A DNA stretch of 64,000 bases from Arcobacter sp. FWKO B (GCF_014844135.1 NZ_CP041403.1:496001-560000); one strand, 5' to 3'. Shown: positions 1 to 8,958, numbered from the stretch's first letter. Notes: generated by a model not told the origin, from the sequence alone. Numbers and translations are program-made.

Positions 1-133
1 ACAACACAAAAACTTAATTTTTATTACATAATGGAAGTCTTTTAAAATTTGACAAATAAAATCACATATGTTATCATTAAACTCATTTAAAATATTTTAT
101 TCCAAAATTCCTATATACAAAAGAGTTCAAAGC

Positions 134-337
134 ATGAGTGCAATAACATATAGATTACCCACAAGTAAATACGAAAGATTAAAACAACTTGCAAAAAGCC
201 AAAATATAAGCGTAAATAAACTTATTGATGAGCTTTCTACCATGGCATTAGCTAGTTATGATGCCAAAACAAGCTTTGAGTTAAGAGCTAGAAAAGGTGA
301 TAAAAAAAGAGGCTTAGAGATTTTAGAGAAGCTATAG
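134..337 (+). CDS. orphan ribbon-helix-helix (CopG/antitoxin-like) protein
   Basis: This is a small 67-residue protein. It opens with a short beta strand (SAITYRLP) followed by helix-turn-helix-like text (ERLKQLAKSQNISVNKLIDE), the layout of ribbon-helix-helix repressors and type II antitoxins. An upstream ATG at 68 would add 22 residues unlike the family, so I chose the ATG at 134, although neither start has a strong ribosome binding site. The C-terminal tail is rich in Lys and Arg (ARKGDKKRG), as expected of a partner-binding or DNA-contacting tail. No toxin gene follows: the next gene, pepQ, is convergent. A partner upstream of the window cannot be excluded. The function is inferred from fold only. 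Confidence 0.6.
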   Translation: MSAITYRLPTSKYERLKQLAKSQNISVNKLIDELSTMALASYDAKTSFELRARKGDKKRGLEILEKL

Positions 338-425
338 AACTTCTGATTTTATTTGTATATTCTTTACTATATCACCCCAGCGATACCACAGTTATTAACT
401 ATTAATTATTAGTTATTAATTAACT

Positions 426-457
426 TGTAGATGATTGACTACCGTCAATCATCTACA
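426..457. terminator. bidirectional hairpin between convergent genes
   Basis: A perfect 14-bp inverted repeat (TGTAGATGATTGAC / GTCAATCATCTACA) with a 4-base TACC loop lies between two convergent genes and overlaps the last codon of pepQ. Flanking sequence is A/T-rich, but there is no clean T-run on either side. It probably terminates both transcripts. Confidence 0.6.
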
Positions 458-1478
458 TCACTTCCGCTCTCCCACCCCTCATTACCACCATATCCTCTAT
501 CCTTACACCCATATCACCATCAAGATAAATCCCTGGTTCTATGGTAAATACCATATTTTCTTCTATGATTACATCACTTTTTGCACTGATTGTTGGGTAT
601 TCGTGGATGTCTAGCCCTACTCCGTGTCCTGTGCTGTGTACGAAATATTTGCCGTATCCAGCCTTTTCTATCACACTTCTTGTAAGGGCATCTATTTCAC
701 TTGCCCTCATCCCAATTCTGGCTTTTTCTATGGCGTTTCTTTGGGCTTTTAGGACTATATCGTATATCTCTTGCCATTTTTTATTTTTGAACTTTTGTTC
801 TCTATTTTCTATATCCAAGCCGTCATCAAAGCTAAGTGTTACAGTTCTATCACTACAATATCTTTTGTATTTAAGCCCAGCATCAATTAAAAGTAAATCA
901 TCTTTTTTCAAGTTTTTAGCTGTAGGCAAAGCATGGGGTTTGGCTGCGTTTTCGTTGATGGCTGTTATTGGGTCAAAGCTTAGGTCATATTCACCTTTGA
1001 AGCTCATACACTCTTTTGCCCTATAATGTATCTCTTTTTCACTCAAACCTTGCCCCACTCTCAAAACCTCCCCAAGAGTCTTAAACCCCTCTCGTCCGAG
1101 TCTAACTGCCTCTTTTAAGATAGCTATTTCTTCATCTGTTTTGATAATACGCATCTGTTTTGAAAACTCTTTTTTTGGAGTTAGCTCAATATTAAGCTTT
1201 TTATTGAGTCCCAAAAAATCACCATAAGTCAAATCAGATGGATTAAAAAACAGCTTATTTATCTTACTTTTTCTTATGATTTCCCTTGCTTGTTTGTGTA
1301 AATCTCTAGCTTCTATTACTTCAATGTTACTCTTGACACACTCTTTTGCTTCAGTTGAATATCTCGGATCTGTGATAAAAAACCCTTCACTTCCAAGTCT
1401 TAGAAATAAAACATTATCACAACTAAATCCACTCTCAAAATATACCGCATTTTCATCTTTTAAAATATAGTTTTTCAT
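453..1478 (-). CDS. pepQ: M24 family Xaa-Pro aminopeptidase/dipeptidase
   Basis: This is a 341-residue cytoplasmic metallopeptidase of the pita-bread (M24) family that removes N-terminal residues preceding proline. The N-terminal ~115 residues form the creatinase-type domain, and the rest is catalytic. The five expected metal ligands are visible in order: Asp in LLIDAG, Asp in CSDRTVT, His in HSTGHGVGLD, Glu in FTIEPGIY and Glu in VRIEDM. The length matches the roughly 340-residue campylobacterial homologues. It is divergent from aroQ with 94 bases between them; these two genes are often neighbours in Campylobacterota. Substrate preference (aminopeptidase or dipeptidase) cannot be read from sequence. 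Confidence 0.9.
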   Translation of the reverse strand: MKNYILKDENAVYFESGFSCDNVLFLRLGSEGFFITDPRYSTEAKECVKSNIEVIEARDLHKQAREIIRKSKINKLFFNPSDLTYGDFLGLNKKLNIELTPKKEFSKQMRIIKTDEEIAILKEAVRLGREGFKTLGEVLRVGQGLSEKEIHYRAKECMSFKGEYDLSFDPITAINENAAKPHALPTAKNLKKDDLLLIDAGLKYKRYCSDRTVTLSFDDGLDIENREQKFKNKKWQEIYDIVLKAQRNAIEKARIGMRASEIDALTRSVIEKAGYGKYFVHSTGHGVGLDIHEYPTISAKSDVIIEENMVFTIEPGIYLDGDMGVRIEDMVVMRGGRAEVM

Positions 1479-1518
1479 AATACCCCAATATCAAAAGTCA
1501 ATTTTATATTAATTTATG

Positions 1519-1524
1519 TATAAT
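1519..1524 (+). promoter_or_regulatory. candidate -10 element for aroQ operon
   Basis: TATAAT sits about 50 bases before the aroQ start in the pepQ-aroQ divergent spacer and is preceded by a T-rich stretch, as is usual in Campylobacterota sigma-70 promoters, which often lack a strong -35 box. The assignment rests on motif and position only. Confidence 0.45.
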
Positions 1525-1572
1525 ACTAGCTAATTTTTAATAAGAGAAATACAAATAAAAGGAAATAAATCT

Positions 1573-2052
1573 ATGAAAATAGCAGTAATTCAAGGTCCAA
1601 ATTTAAATATGTTAGGTGTTAGGGAACAACACATTTATGGTGGTATGACATTAGATCAAATCCACGCACAGCTTAAAGCAACAGCAGATCAAAGTGGTAT
1701 AGAATTAGAATTTTTTCAAAGCAACCTAGAGGGTGAAATAGTAGATAAAATCCAAGAGTGTTTAGGTACAGTTCACGGTATCATCATCAACCCAGCTGCT
1801 TATACACATACAAGCATAGCTATAAGAGATGCTCTAGCAGCTGTAAATCTTCCAACAGTTGAAGTACATATTAGCAATCTTTACAAAAGAGAAGATTTTA
1901 GACAAAAGTCACTAACAGCTGCAAGTTCTACAGGTATAATTTCTGGTTTTGGTCCATTTGGATATCACTTAGGACTTATAGCATTAATGCAAGTTTTAAA
2001 TGAAATTAGAACATATCAAGAAGAACAATCTCAAGGTCAAGAGCAAGAATAA
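1573..2052 (+). CDS. aroQ: type II 3-dehydroquinate dehydratase
   Basis: This enzyme catalyses the third step of the shikimate pathway, dehydrating 3-dehydroquinate to 3-dehydroshikimate. The 159-residue length is typical for the dodecameric type II enzyme. Visible family motifs are [11 protein letters not shown] followed by the catalytic-loop Tyr in HIYG, the [15 protein letters not shown] segment, [17 protein letters not shown], the catalytic His in VEVHISN and the Arg in FRQKS. A good ribosome binding site (aaaaggaaat) precedes the ATG. The gene starts a run of close genes (3 bases to the next). The C-terminus ends in a Gln/Glu-rich tail ([10 protein letters not shown]) that looks dispensable. 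Confidence 0.96.
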   Translation: MKIAVIQGPNLNMLGVREQHIYGGMTLDQIHAQLKATADQSGIELEFFQSNLEGEIVDKIQECLGTVHGIIINPAAYTHTSIAIRDALAAVNLPTVEVHISNLYKREDFRQKSLTAASSTGIISGFGPFGYHLGLIALMQVLNEIRTYQEEQSQGQEQE

Positions 2053-2055
2053 TAT

Positions 2056-3282
2056 ATGAAACTTTTAAAAGCGGATTGGTTAATCACTTGTGACGAGTAT
2101 TTTACTATTATTGAAAATGGATGTGTTGTATTTGGTACTCATATTATAGAATATGGTGAGTTTGATGATATTGTACAAAAATATTCTAATATCCAAATAA
2201 TACAAACTGCTCCAAATTCTATAATACTACCAGGGCTCATCAATCCCCATGTACATTTGGAATTTAGTGCAAATAAAACAACTTTAAAATATGGCAACTT
2301 TATGACATGGCTTAGTAGTGTCATAGAATCTAGAGCTGATTTGATAGAAAAAGCTGATAGTACATTAATAGATGATGAAATAAAAAATATTTTATTCTCT
2401 GGTACTACAACTTTAGGAGCTGTTAGTAGCTATGGATTTGATATACAAAGTTGTTTAAATACTCCTTTAAATATAGTATATTTTAGTGAGATAATAGGAA
2501 GTAATGCGGGTATGATAGATGCTCTTTTTAGTGATTTTCAAGCAAGACTATCAAATGCTTTAAACAACAAAAGTGAAAGATTTATTCCAGCAATTGCAAT
2601 CCATTCTCCATATTCAGTACATCCGTTTTTAATAAGAGAAACGCTAAAACTAGCAACTCAACACAATCTAAGTGTAACAGCACATTTTCTAGAAAGTAAC
2701 GAAGAAAAAGAGTGGTTAGAGAGTTCTAGCGGTGGAATGCTTGATTTTTTTAAAAACTTTTTAAATCAAACCCAAAGTATTACAAAAGCAGAAGAATTTC
2801 TAAATCAATTTAAAGGGATAGAAAATCTAAGTTTTACCCATTGTTGCCAAGCCAATCAAGAAGAATTAGAAAAGATAGATCAACTTGGTGGTACTATTAT
2901 ACATTGTCCTGTTTCAAATAGATTTTTAACAAATACTACAATATCTTTTGATGATTTAAGACATAGAAGTTTTGCACTTGGTACAGATGGATTGAGTTCT
3001 AATTACTCACTGTCACTTTGGGAAGAGATGAAAAATGCTTTATTTATACACAAAAATGAAAATATTACTGAACTTGCAACAAAACTTCTAAAGGCATCTA
3101 CCCGTGGCGGTGCAAAAGCACTTGGTATGGATAAAAAAGGCAAAATAGCAAAAGATTTTGATGCAGATATCATAACAGTAACATTACCTGATATTTGTGA
3201 TAAAAACAATGTTGTATTGCAAATGATTTTACATACAAAAAAAGCTACAAAAGTATTTATTAAAGGAGAAAAAATTGTTTAG
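2056..3282 (+). CDS. mqnX: aminofutalosine deaminase family amidohydrolase
   Basis: This is a 408-residue metal-dependent hydrolase of the amidohydrolase superfamily. Metal-binding signatures are present: HVHLEF after the GLINP turn, His in TAHFLESNEEKEW, His in FTHCCQ and Asp in LGTDGLSSN. In Campylobacter and Helicobacter the homologue next to aroQ and sppA deaminates 6-amino-6-deoxyfutalosine in the futalosine route to menaquinone, and the HLE-NEEKEW block and gene order match that group. A related role in purine-like deamination is possible, so the exact substrate is inferred from family. The gene overlaps sppA by 8 bases, implying translational coupling. Confidence 0.85.
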   Translation: MKLLKADWLITCDEYFTIIENGCVVFGTHIIEYGEFDDIVQKYSNIQIIQTAPNSIILPGLINPHVHLEFSANKTTLKYGNFMTWLSSVIESRADLIEKADSTLIDDEIKNILFSGTTTLGAVSSYGFDIQSCLNTPLNIVYFSEIIGSNAGMIDALFSDFQARLSNALNNKSERFIPAIAIHSPYSVHPFLIRETLKLATQHNLSVTAHFLESNEEKEWLESSSGGMLDFFKNFLNQTQSITKAEEFLNQFKGIENLSFTHCCQANQEELEKIDQLGGTIIHCPVSNRFLTNTTISFDDLRHRSFALGTDGLSSNYSLSLWEEMKNALFIHKNENITELATKLLKASTRGGAKALGMDKKGKIAKDFDADIITVTLPDICDKNNVVLQMILHTKKATKVFIKGEKIV

Positions 3283-4147
3283 TTTTATTTTTAGAGCTAT
3301 AAAATCAGTATTTGATTTTATTCAAAACTATTTCAAAACTGTTGTATTTTTAACTATTTTATTGATTATGTTTTATCCAAGTGGTGAAATGCCTCAAAGA
3401 GCCAACTTAGCCACAGTAGAGCTAAGTGGTCCAATAGTAGATAGCAAAGATATCTTAGAAAAAATACAAAAAGTTAAAGAAGATGAATATATAAAAGGGG
3501 TGCTTTTTGTAGTAAACTCTCCAGGTGGTGCAGTAGCTCCAAGTGTAGAAATAGCTTATGCTATAAAAGAGCTAAAAGAGATAAAACCAGTTGTTGCATA
3601 TGCTAGTGGCATAATGGCAAGTGGTGGGTATTATGCATCTATATGGAGTGATAAAATCATAGCAAATCCAGGTGGAATGATAGGTAGTATTGGGGTTATT
3701 TTTCAAAGCTTTAATATTGAAGAACTTATTACAAAAATAGGTATTCAAACACAAACACAAAAAATAGGAAAATACAAAGAATCAGGCACACCTTTTAGAG
3801 AGTGGAATGACTATGAAAAAGATGAGATAAATAAAGTAATCTCTCAAACTTATGATATGTTTGTTTCTGATGTTAGTCTTGCTAGAGGACTAGATCCAAA
3901 AAATCACGAAAGTTTTGCAGATGCACATATATTTACTTCAATGGGAGCCAAAGAGGTAGGACTTATTGATGAAGTAGGAACTCTTAGTATGGCACAAGGT
4001 GAAATTATCAAACTTAGTGGTGTAAGTGATCCAATTTGGACTAAAGAAGACAAATTTGAAAAATTTATGGAAAAACTTATGCAAAGTACTATCCAAAGTG
4101 TTGTAAAATACTTCGGTTCAAATCTTAAATCAATTTCTGATTTATGA
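3275..4147 (+). CDS. sppA: signal peptide peptidase SppA (short, inner membrane)
   Basis: This 290-residue protease degrades cleaved signal peptides in the inner membrane and periplasm. One N-terminal membrane segment (about residues 17-33) precedes a single S49 domain. The nucleophile Ser lies in MASGGYYAS and the general-base Lys in GKYKESGTPFR. A single S49 domain means the short form that works as a higher oligomer, unlike the double-length E. coli enzyme. The start is TTG, supported by aaaggag six bases upstream and by the 8-base overlap with the preceding gene. Confidence 0.93.
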   Translation: MFSFIFRAIKSVFDFIQNYFKTVVFLTILLIMFYPSGEMPQRANLATVELSGPIVDSKDILEKIQKVKEDEYIKGVLFVVNSPGGAVAPSVEIAYAIKELKEIKPVVAYASGIMASGGYYASIWSDKIIANPGGMIGSIGVIFQSFNIEELITKIGIQTQTQKIGKYKESGTPFREWNDYEKDEINKVISQTYDMFVSDVSLARGLDPKNHESFADAHIFTSMGAKEVGLIDEVGTLSMAQGEIIKLSGVSDPIWTKEDKFEKFMEKLMQSTIQSVVKYFGSNLKSISDL

Positions 4148-4192
4148 TTATAATTTTTTGTTTTAATATTTAATTTCAGTTGAGGAAATAAA

Positions 4193-5290
4193 ATGAATTT
4201 TAATAGTGTTTTAGATAGTGTATCAAGCTATGAAGCTGGAAAGCCAATTGAGCTTGTTGTTAGAGAATTTGGTATAGATCCTAAAGATGTAGTAAAACTT
4301 GCATCAAATGAAAATCCATACGGAACTTCTCCAAAAGTTACTGCAAAATTGCAAGAAATCGCACATAAAGCGTTTTTATATCCAGATGATAGCTTCTTTG
4401 AATTAAAAGATGCTTTAGCAAAAAAATTTAATGTACAAAGCTCAAACCTAATAATAGGAAGTGGAAGTGATCAAGTATTAGAGTTTTGTATACATGCAAA
4501 ATGTTCAAAAGACTCAAAAGTATTGATGAGTAAAACTACTTTTGCTATGTATGAGATATATTCAAAACATGTAGGTGCAACAATACTCAGAACTCCTAGC
4601 CATCACCATGTATTGGATGAATTTAGAGAGATTTATCAAAATGAAGGTGCAGATATAATCTTCCTTTGTCTTCCTAACAATCCTCTTGGAGAGTGTTTAG
4701 ATAAAGAAGATGTATATAAATTTTTAGACGAAGTAGCTAAAGATACACTTGTAATCCTTGATTGTGCTTATGGTGAATATGCAAAATACAAAGATACAAA
4801 AAAAGAGATAGTTGCATCTGATGTAATAGCAAAATATCCAAATGTTATCTATCTTGGAACTTTTTCAAAAGCATATGCACTTGGTGGTATGAGAGTAGGA
4901 TATGGTATAGCAGGTGAAGAAATAATAAAAACTCTACACAAAATAAGACCACCTTTTAATATCACAACACTTTCTCTTGCAAGTGCAATAGAAGCACTTA
5001 AAGATGAGGAATTTGTAAGTGAATGTATTGCAAAAAACTTTAGCCAAATGTCAAGATACGAAGAGTTTGCAAAGGAAATGAATATAACTTATATCCCAAG
5101 CTACACAAATTTTATCACATATTATCTTGAAGGGATGAGTTCAAAAGAAGTAGCTTATGCACTCCTAAAAAGAGGTATGATTATCAGAGATTTGACAAGC
5201 TATGGACTAAACGCTATTAGAATAACAATTGGTTCGCAAGAACAAAATAGTAAGTTTTTTACAATATTTAAAGAAGTAATAAGCTGCTGA
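4193..5290 (+). CDS. hisC: histidinol-phosphate aminotransferase
   Basis: This is a 365-residue class I/II PLP-dependent aminotransferase converting imidazole acetol phosphate to histidinol phosphate in histidine biosynthesis. Family landmarks are [14 protein letters not shown] near the N-terminus, [23 protein letters not shown], the DCAYGEYA Asp/Tyr pair that contacts PLP, and the Schiff-base Lys in [18 protein letters not shown]. The ATG is preceded by tgaggaaat. HisC-type enzymes can also act on aromatic amino acid precursors, so a dual role is possible. It is separated from dxs by a 149-base spacer holding an inverted repeat. Confidence 0.95.
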   Translation: MNFNSVLDSVSSYEAGKPIELVVREFGIDPKDVVKLASNENPYGTSPKVTAKLQEIAHKAFLYPDDSFFELKDALAKKFNVQSSNLIIGSGSDQVLEFCIHAKCSKDSKVLMSKTTFAMYEIYSKHVGATILRTPSHHHVLDEFREIYQNEGADIIFLCLPNNPLGECLDKEDVYKFLDEVAKDTLVILDCAYGEYAKYKDTKKEIVASDVIAKYPNVIYLGTFSKAYALGGMRVGYGIAGEEIIKTLHKIRPPFNITTLSLASAIEALKDEEFVSECIAKNFSQMSRYEEFAKEMNITYIPSYTNFITYYLEGMSSKEVAYALLKRGMIIRDLTSYGLNAIRITIGSQEQNSKFFTIFKEVISC

Positions 5291-5299
5291 GCAACTAAT

Positions 5300-5362
5300 G
5301 GAACGCCAGATTTATCTAGTGATTAAGAAATTAAGACAAGCCCAGATGAAATCTGGGGTTCC
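5300..5362. repeat. dispersed intergenic repeat, copy 1 (inverted repeat)
   Basis: GGAACGCCAGATTT at the left end pairs with AAATCTGGGGTTCC at the right end (13 of 14 bases), and an inner CCCAGAT/ATCTGGG hairpin lies next to CAAGCCCA. A related sequence with the same GGAACGCCA-ATTTAT start and GCAAGCCCA block lies at 12429-12522. The element sits between hisC and dxs, where it may act as a transcript-processing hairpin. Confidence 0.5.
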
Positions 5363-5439
5363 AAAGTAGATTGAAAAACTGAGGTTGCATTTTATAACTT
5401 AGTTTCTCAGAACTCAGTAGCTCTAAAAAAAGGTACCAA

Positions 5440-7263
5440 ATGAAAGACATAAATATCAAAAGCAAAAGCACTAAAGAATTAGAACAAATTGCACAAGATA
5501 TAAGGAATAGGATTATAGAAGTAGTAAGCTGTAATGGCGGACACTTTAGTTCTACTCTTGGTGCAGTAGAGCTTACTCTAGGAATGCATTATGTTTTTGA
5601 TGTAAAACAAGATCCTTTTATTTTTGATGTAAGTCATCAATGCTATCCACATAAACTTCTTACCAATAGATGGGATGAGTTTAGCACCTTAAGACAATTT
5701 GGTGGACTTAGTGGATTTACCAAACCAAAAGAGAGCGAAGCTGATTATTTTGTAGCTGGACATAGCTCAACATCTATATCACTAGCAGTTGGTGCTGCAA
5801 AAGCTATCAAACTCAAAGGTGAGTCAAGAGTTCCAGTAGTGATGATAGGTGATGGTAGTATGACTTCTGGGATGATTTATGAAGCATTAAATGAGCTAGG
5901 AGATAGAAAATATCCAGTTGTTATTATACTTAATGACAATGAAATGAGTATAGCAAAGCCAATAGGTGCTATAAGTAAACACCTAAGCAAAATGTTAGCA
6001 GGCAAAACATATCAAGGATTTAAAGAAAAAGTTGATAATTTCCTAAAAAAGAATTTTCCAGATGGTACTACATATCTAGCAAAAAGGTTTGAAGAGAGTA
6101 TTAAACTAATTACTCCTGGATTACTTTTTGAAGAAATGGGAATAGATTATATTGGACCAATAGATGGACATAATATTGAAGAAATTATAGATACTTTGGA
6201 TATTGCAAAAAATATGGGTAAACCTGTAATAGTACACGCCAAAACCACAAAAGGAAAAGGTTATTCAAAAGCTGAAGGATGTCATGAACACTGGCATGGT
6301 GTAGGACCTTTTGATGCTGAAAGTGGAGAGTTTATTAAAAAAGCAACTGCAAAAAGTGCTACAGCAGTTTTTAGTGATAAACTTTTAGATATGGCAAAAA
6401 AATATGAAAATATAGTAGGAGTTACTGCAGCTATGCCAAGTGGAACAGGAATAGACAAACTTATTTCTGAATTTCCATCAAGATTTTGGGATGTGGCAAT
6501 AGCAGAACAACACGCAGTTACTTCTATGGCAGCGATGGCAAAAGAGGGATTTAAGCCTTTTATTACTATTTATTCTACTTTTTTACAAAGAGGGTTTGAC
6601 CAAATAGTACATGATGTGTGCTTGATGAATTTACCAGTAGTATTTGCTATTGATCGTGCTGGAATAGTTGGAAATGATGGAGAAACTCATCAAGGAGTGT
6701 ATGATATCTCATATCTTAGATTTATACCAAATATGGTTTTAATTGCTCCAAGAGATACTGCAAGCTTGGAATATGCACTTGAGTTTGGATATAAGTGTAA
6801 AAGTCCATGTGCAATAAGATATCCAAGAGGTGCTTATGAGACACTAGAGTATGATGCAACTCCTTTTGAATTAGCTGTAAGTGAACTTTTAAAAGATGGT
6901 AAAGATGATATTTTATTTATAGGATATGGTACAGGTGTAGCAAAAGCTATAAATACAGCCAAACTAATAGATAAAGACATAGCAATACTTGATTTAAAAT
7001 TTGTCAAACCATTAGATATCAAAATGTTAGAAAAGCTATCATTAGAGTATAAAAAATGGTATGTATTTAGTGATTCACAAGCACAAGGTGGTGTAGGAAG
7101 TGCTATATTAGAGTTTTTAAGTCAAAAACAAATAACAGATATTAAACTAAAAACTTTTGAATACGATGATATTTTTATACAACACGGAGACACGAAAGAT
7201 GTGGAAAGAGATTTGGGAGTAACGCCTGAACAGTTGGCGAGATTAGTGATTAGTAAGTCGTGA
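5440..7263 (+). CDS. dxs: 1-deoxy-D-xylulose-5-phosphate synthase
   Basis: This thiamine-diphosphate enzyme joins pyruvate and glyceraldehyde 3-phosphate in the first step of the MEP isoprenoid pathway; its product also feeds thiamine and pyridoxal synthesis. The length (607 residues) matches family members. Visible features are the early GHFSSTLGAVELT, the FDVSHQCYPHKL segment, the ThDP/Mg motif GDGSMTSGMIYEALNE ending in LNDNEMSI, the KTTKGKGY loop, the AIAEQHAVTSMAAMA transketolase segment and DRAGIVGNDGETHQG. It is transcribed alone or read through from hisC, and a strong hairpin follows before the convergent peroxiredoxin gene. Confidence 0.96.
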   Translation: MKDINIKSKSTKELEQIAQDIRNRIIEVVSCNGGHFSSTLGAVELTLGMHYVFDVKQDPFIFDVSHQCYPHKLLTNRWDEFSTLRQFGGLSGFTKPKESEADYFVAGHSSTSISLAVGAAKAIKLKGESRVPVVMIGDGSMTSGMIYEALNELGDRKYPVVIILNDNEMSIAKPIGAISKHLSKMLAGKTYQGFKEKVDNFLKKNFPDGTTYLAKRFEESIKLITPGLLFEEMGIDYIGPIDGHNIEEIIDTLDIAKNMGKPVIVHAKTTKGKGYSKAEGCHEHWHGVGPFDAESGEFIKKATAKSATAVFSDKLLDMAKKYENIVGVTAAMPSGTGIDKLISEFPSRFWDVAIAEQHAVTSMAAMAKEGFKPFITIYSTFLQRGFDQIVHDVCLMNLPVVFAIDRAGIVGNDGETHQGVYDISYLRFIPNMVLIAPRDTASLEYALEFGYKCKSPCAIRYPRGAYETLEYDATPFELAVSELLKDGKDDILFIGYGTGVAKAINTAKLIDKDIAILDLKFVKPLDIKMLEKLSLEYKKWYVFSDSQAQGGVGSAILEFLSQKQITDIKLKTFEYDDIFIQHGDTKDVERDLGVTPEQLARLVISKS

Positions 7264-7348
7264 GTCGTAATTAGTGAATTGTGATTAGTGAAGAAAATTT
7301 GAGAAGTTAAATCTTAACTTTTTAGATTTTAGATTTTACTTTTTACCT

Positions 7349-7378
7349 AAATAAATGTGGCGTGAGCCACATTTATTT
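7349..7378. terminator. bidirectional terminator between dxs and peroxiredoxin
   Basis: A perfect 13-bp stem (AAATAAATGTGGC / GCCACATTTATTT) with a GTGA loop lies between convergent genes. The T-rich 3' arm on each strand suits intrinsic termination in both directions. Confidence 0.8.
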
Positions 7379-7390
7379 CAGCCACATTTA

Positions 7391-7987
7391 TTATAGTTTT
7401 TCGCTATTTTTAGCTAAGTATTCAGCAACACCTTTTGTGTCAGCTTTCATACCTTCGTCACCTTTTTGCCAACCAGCTGGGCAAACTTCACCGTGAGTAT
7501 TTACGAAAATCATAGTATCAACCATTCTTATCATCTCATCTATATTTCTTCCAAGTGGTAAGTCATTAATTACTGCGTGTCTTACAGTTCCATCTGAATC
7601 TAATAAGAAACTTCCTCTTAAAGCAACTGATTCATTAAATAATACATCAAAATCTCTTGCAATTTGTTTGCTTAAATCTGCTACTAGTGGGAATCTTACT
7701 TGTCCAATACCACCATTTTTAACATCTGTATTTTTCCATGCAAAGTGAGAAAATTGGCTATCTACTGATACACCTATTACATTTACACCTCTAGAAGTAA
7801 ATTCTTCTAGTCTTTTATCAAATGCAATAATTTCTGACGGACATACAAATGTAAAGTCTAGTGGGTAGAAAAATATAACTGTACCTTTTTCACCTAAGTT
7901 ATCATATAATCTAAAATTATCTACTATCTCATTATTACCTAATACAGCTGTAGCTGTAAAATCTGGAGCTTTTTTTGTTACTAACAT
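7391..7987 (-). CDS. typical 2-Cys peroxiredoxin (AhpC/TSA family)
   Basis: This 198-residue cytoplasmic thiol peroxidase reduces hydrogen peroxide, organic peroxides and possibly peroxynitrite. The peroxidatic Cys is in DFTFVCPSEI and the resolving Cys in HGEVCPAGW near the C-terminus, the typical 2-Cys arrangement; the upstream FFYPLDF motif is also present. In Campylobacterota the orthologue is the major alkyl hydroperoxide reductase, fed by thioredoxin because AhpF is absent. The gene is divergent from the HMA protein. Its 192-base upstream region is very A/T-rich and may bind a peroxide or iron regulator, but no clear operator was recognised. Confidence 0.93.
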   Translation of the reverse strand: MLVTKKAPDFTATAVLGNNEIVDNFRLYDNLGEKGTVIFFYPLDFTFVCPSEIIAFDKRLEEFTSRGVNVIGVSVDSQFSHFAWKNTDVKNGGIGQVRFPLVADLSKQIARDFDVLFNESVALRGSFLLDSDGTVRHAVINDLPLGRNIDEMIRMVDTMIFVNTHGEVCPAGWQKGDEGMKADTKGVAEYLAKNSEKL

Positions 7988-8145
7988 ATCTCTTCCTTTT
8001 TTAATTATAATTTAATCAGGGCAATTATACCATTATTTTTTTAAAATAAGAAAAAACAAATAGGATAAATTTTATCCTTTAAGAAAATTTTAATAATGTT
8101 TTATTATAAATCATTAGTTTTTCTTTTGTCTTATATATAATATAG

Positions 8146-8151
8146 TATAAT
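8146..8151 (+). promoter_or_regulatory. candidate -10 element for HMA-domain gene
   Basis: TATAAT lies 28 bases before the start of the HMA-domain gene, at the end of an AT-only run (ttatatataatatag). The assignment rests on motif and position only. Confidence 0.4.
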
Positions 8152-8179
8152 CAAAAATCTTTACTAAAAAGGATCTATT

Positions 8180-8461
8180 ATGGCACTTAAATCATTTGAA
8201 GTACAAAATGTGAAATGTGGAGGGTGTGCAAATACACTTAAAAAATCTCTGCATGATGAATTTGGTGAGGTTGATGTAAACCTAGATGTAATGCCAAGGG
8301 TAATTACACTTGATATAGATGATACAAAAATAAACACTCTAAAGGAAAAATTAAGAACACTGGGATATCCTTTGGTAACAGATGAGCTATCAACTGTACA
8401 AACTTTGAAGACAAAAGCAAAAAGTTTTGTATCTTGTGCGATAGGAAAAATGGATAGCTAG
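8180..8461 (+). CDS. heavy-metal-associated (HMA) domain protein
   Basis: This is a 93-residue protein whose first ~70 residues show the HMA/ATX1 fold pattern: VQNVKCGGCANTLKKSL with a Cys-Gly-Gly-Cys metal loop, then alternating beta and alpha elements ending in LRTLGYPL. Such small proteins carry Cu(I) or another soft metal in the cytosol or act as metallochaperones. The Gly-Gly spacing differs from the usual C-x-x-C with Met-x-Cys, so metal preference is uncertain. A further Cys lies in the ~25-residue tail (SFVSCAIG). No P-type ATPase is adjacent, and the next gene starts the oor operon 168 bases downstream. Confidence 0.8.
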   Translation: MALKSFEVQNVKCGGCANTLKKSLHDEFGEVDVNLDVMPRVITLDIDDTKINTLKEKLRTLGYPLVTDELSTVQTLKTKAKSFVSCAIGKMDS

Positions 8462-8530
8462 GCAATTATGTTTAAAATTGTAACATATTGTGTTTTAAAA
8501 CCATTTAATTTAACTATTTAAAAGAAATAT

Positions 8531-8546
8531 TAACGGATATTCGTTA
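8531..8546. promoter_or_regulatory. palindrome upstream of oorDABC (possible operator)
   Basis: TAACGGATATTCGTTA contains a 5-bp inverted repeat (TAACG/CGTTA) with a 6-base spacer, about 85 bases before oorD. It has the shape of a dimeric repressor or two-component site, but no regulator can be named. Confidence 0.3.
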
Positions 8547-8552
8547 AGATGA

Positions 8553-8603
8553 CAAAGTGTATAAGTTCAAGGCGTATTGCTTTTGAACTTAAGGTTCACT
8601 TTG
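8553..8603 (+). promoter_or_regulatory. hairpin in the oorDABC leader
   Basis: Two nested inverted repeats, CAAAGTG/CACTTTG outside and AAGTTCAA/TTGAACTT inside, would fold into one long stem with an internal loop about 26 bases before oorD. No T-run follows, so it is not a simple terminator. It could stabilise the messenger or control the operon. Confidence 0.45.
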
Positions 8604-8629
8604 AAACAAATTCAATGTAAGGGGAAAAT

Positions 8630-8947
8630 ATGTCAAGAATGGAAGCTCCTGCTAATACGCCTGTATGGGTTGATGAAAGCAGATGTAAAGCATGTGATAT
8701 ATGTGTTTCTGTATGTCCAGCTGGTGTTTTGGGTATGAGACTAGAGCCAACTTCAACACTTGGTGCGATGATTACTATTGTTGCTCCTGAGTCTTGTATA
8801 GGTTGTAATGATTGTGAATTAGCATGTCCTGATTTTGCTATATATGTAGCTGATAAATCAGAATATAAGTTTGCTAAATTAAGTGATGAGGCAAAACAAA
8901 GAGCACAAGCTATTAAAGATAATAATTATAGAATTTTAAGTGCTTAA
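8630..8947 (+). CDS. oorD: 2-oxoglutarate:acceptor oxidoreductase, delta (ferredoxin) subunit
   Basis: This 105-residue ferredoxin-like subunit passes electrons from the oxidoreductase. Two 4Fe-4S motifs are visible: CKACDICVSVCP and CIGCNDCELACP. OorDABC oxidises 2-oxoglutarate to succinyl-CoA in the microaerophilic TCA cycle of Campylobacter and Helicobacter, replacing the NAD-linked dehydrogenase. It is first in a four-gene operon with short spacers (11 bases to oorA). The ribosome binding site is gtaagggg. Confidence 0.95.
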   Translation: MSRMEAPANTPVWVDESRCKACDICVSVCPAGVLGMRLEPTSTLGAMITIVAPESCIGCNDCELACPDFAIYVADKSEYKFAKLSDEAKQRAQAIKDNNYRILSA

Positions 8948-8958
8948 GGAGAAAATGA

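Noticed and set aside
541-1026. 161-codon ORF on the plus strand across pepQ
   Set aside because: The minus-strand pepQ frame has all catalytic residues, and this ORF has none of the features of a real gene.
5300-5362. Riboswitch or tRNA-like element between hisC and dxs
   Set aside because: The structure is a simple inverted repeat, and its relative at 12429 indicates a dispersed repeat rather than a ligand-sensing RNA.
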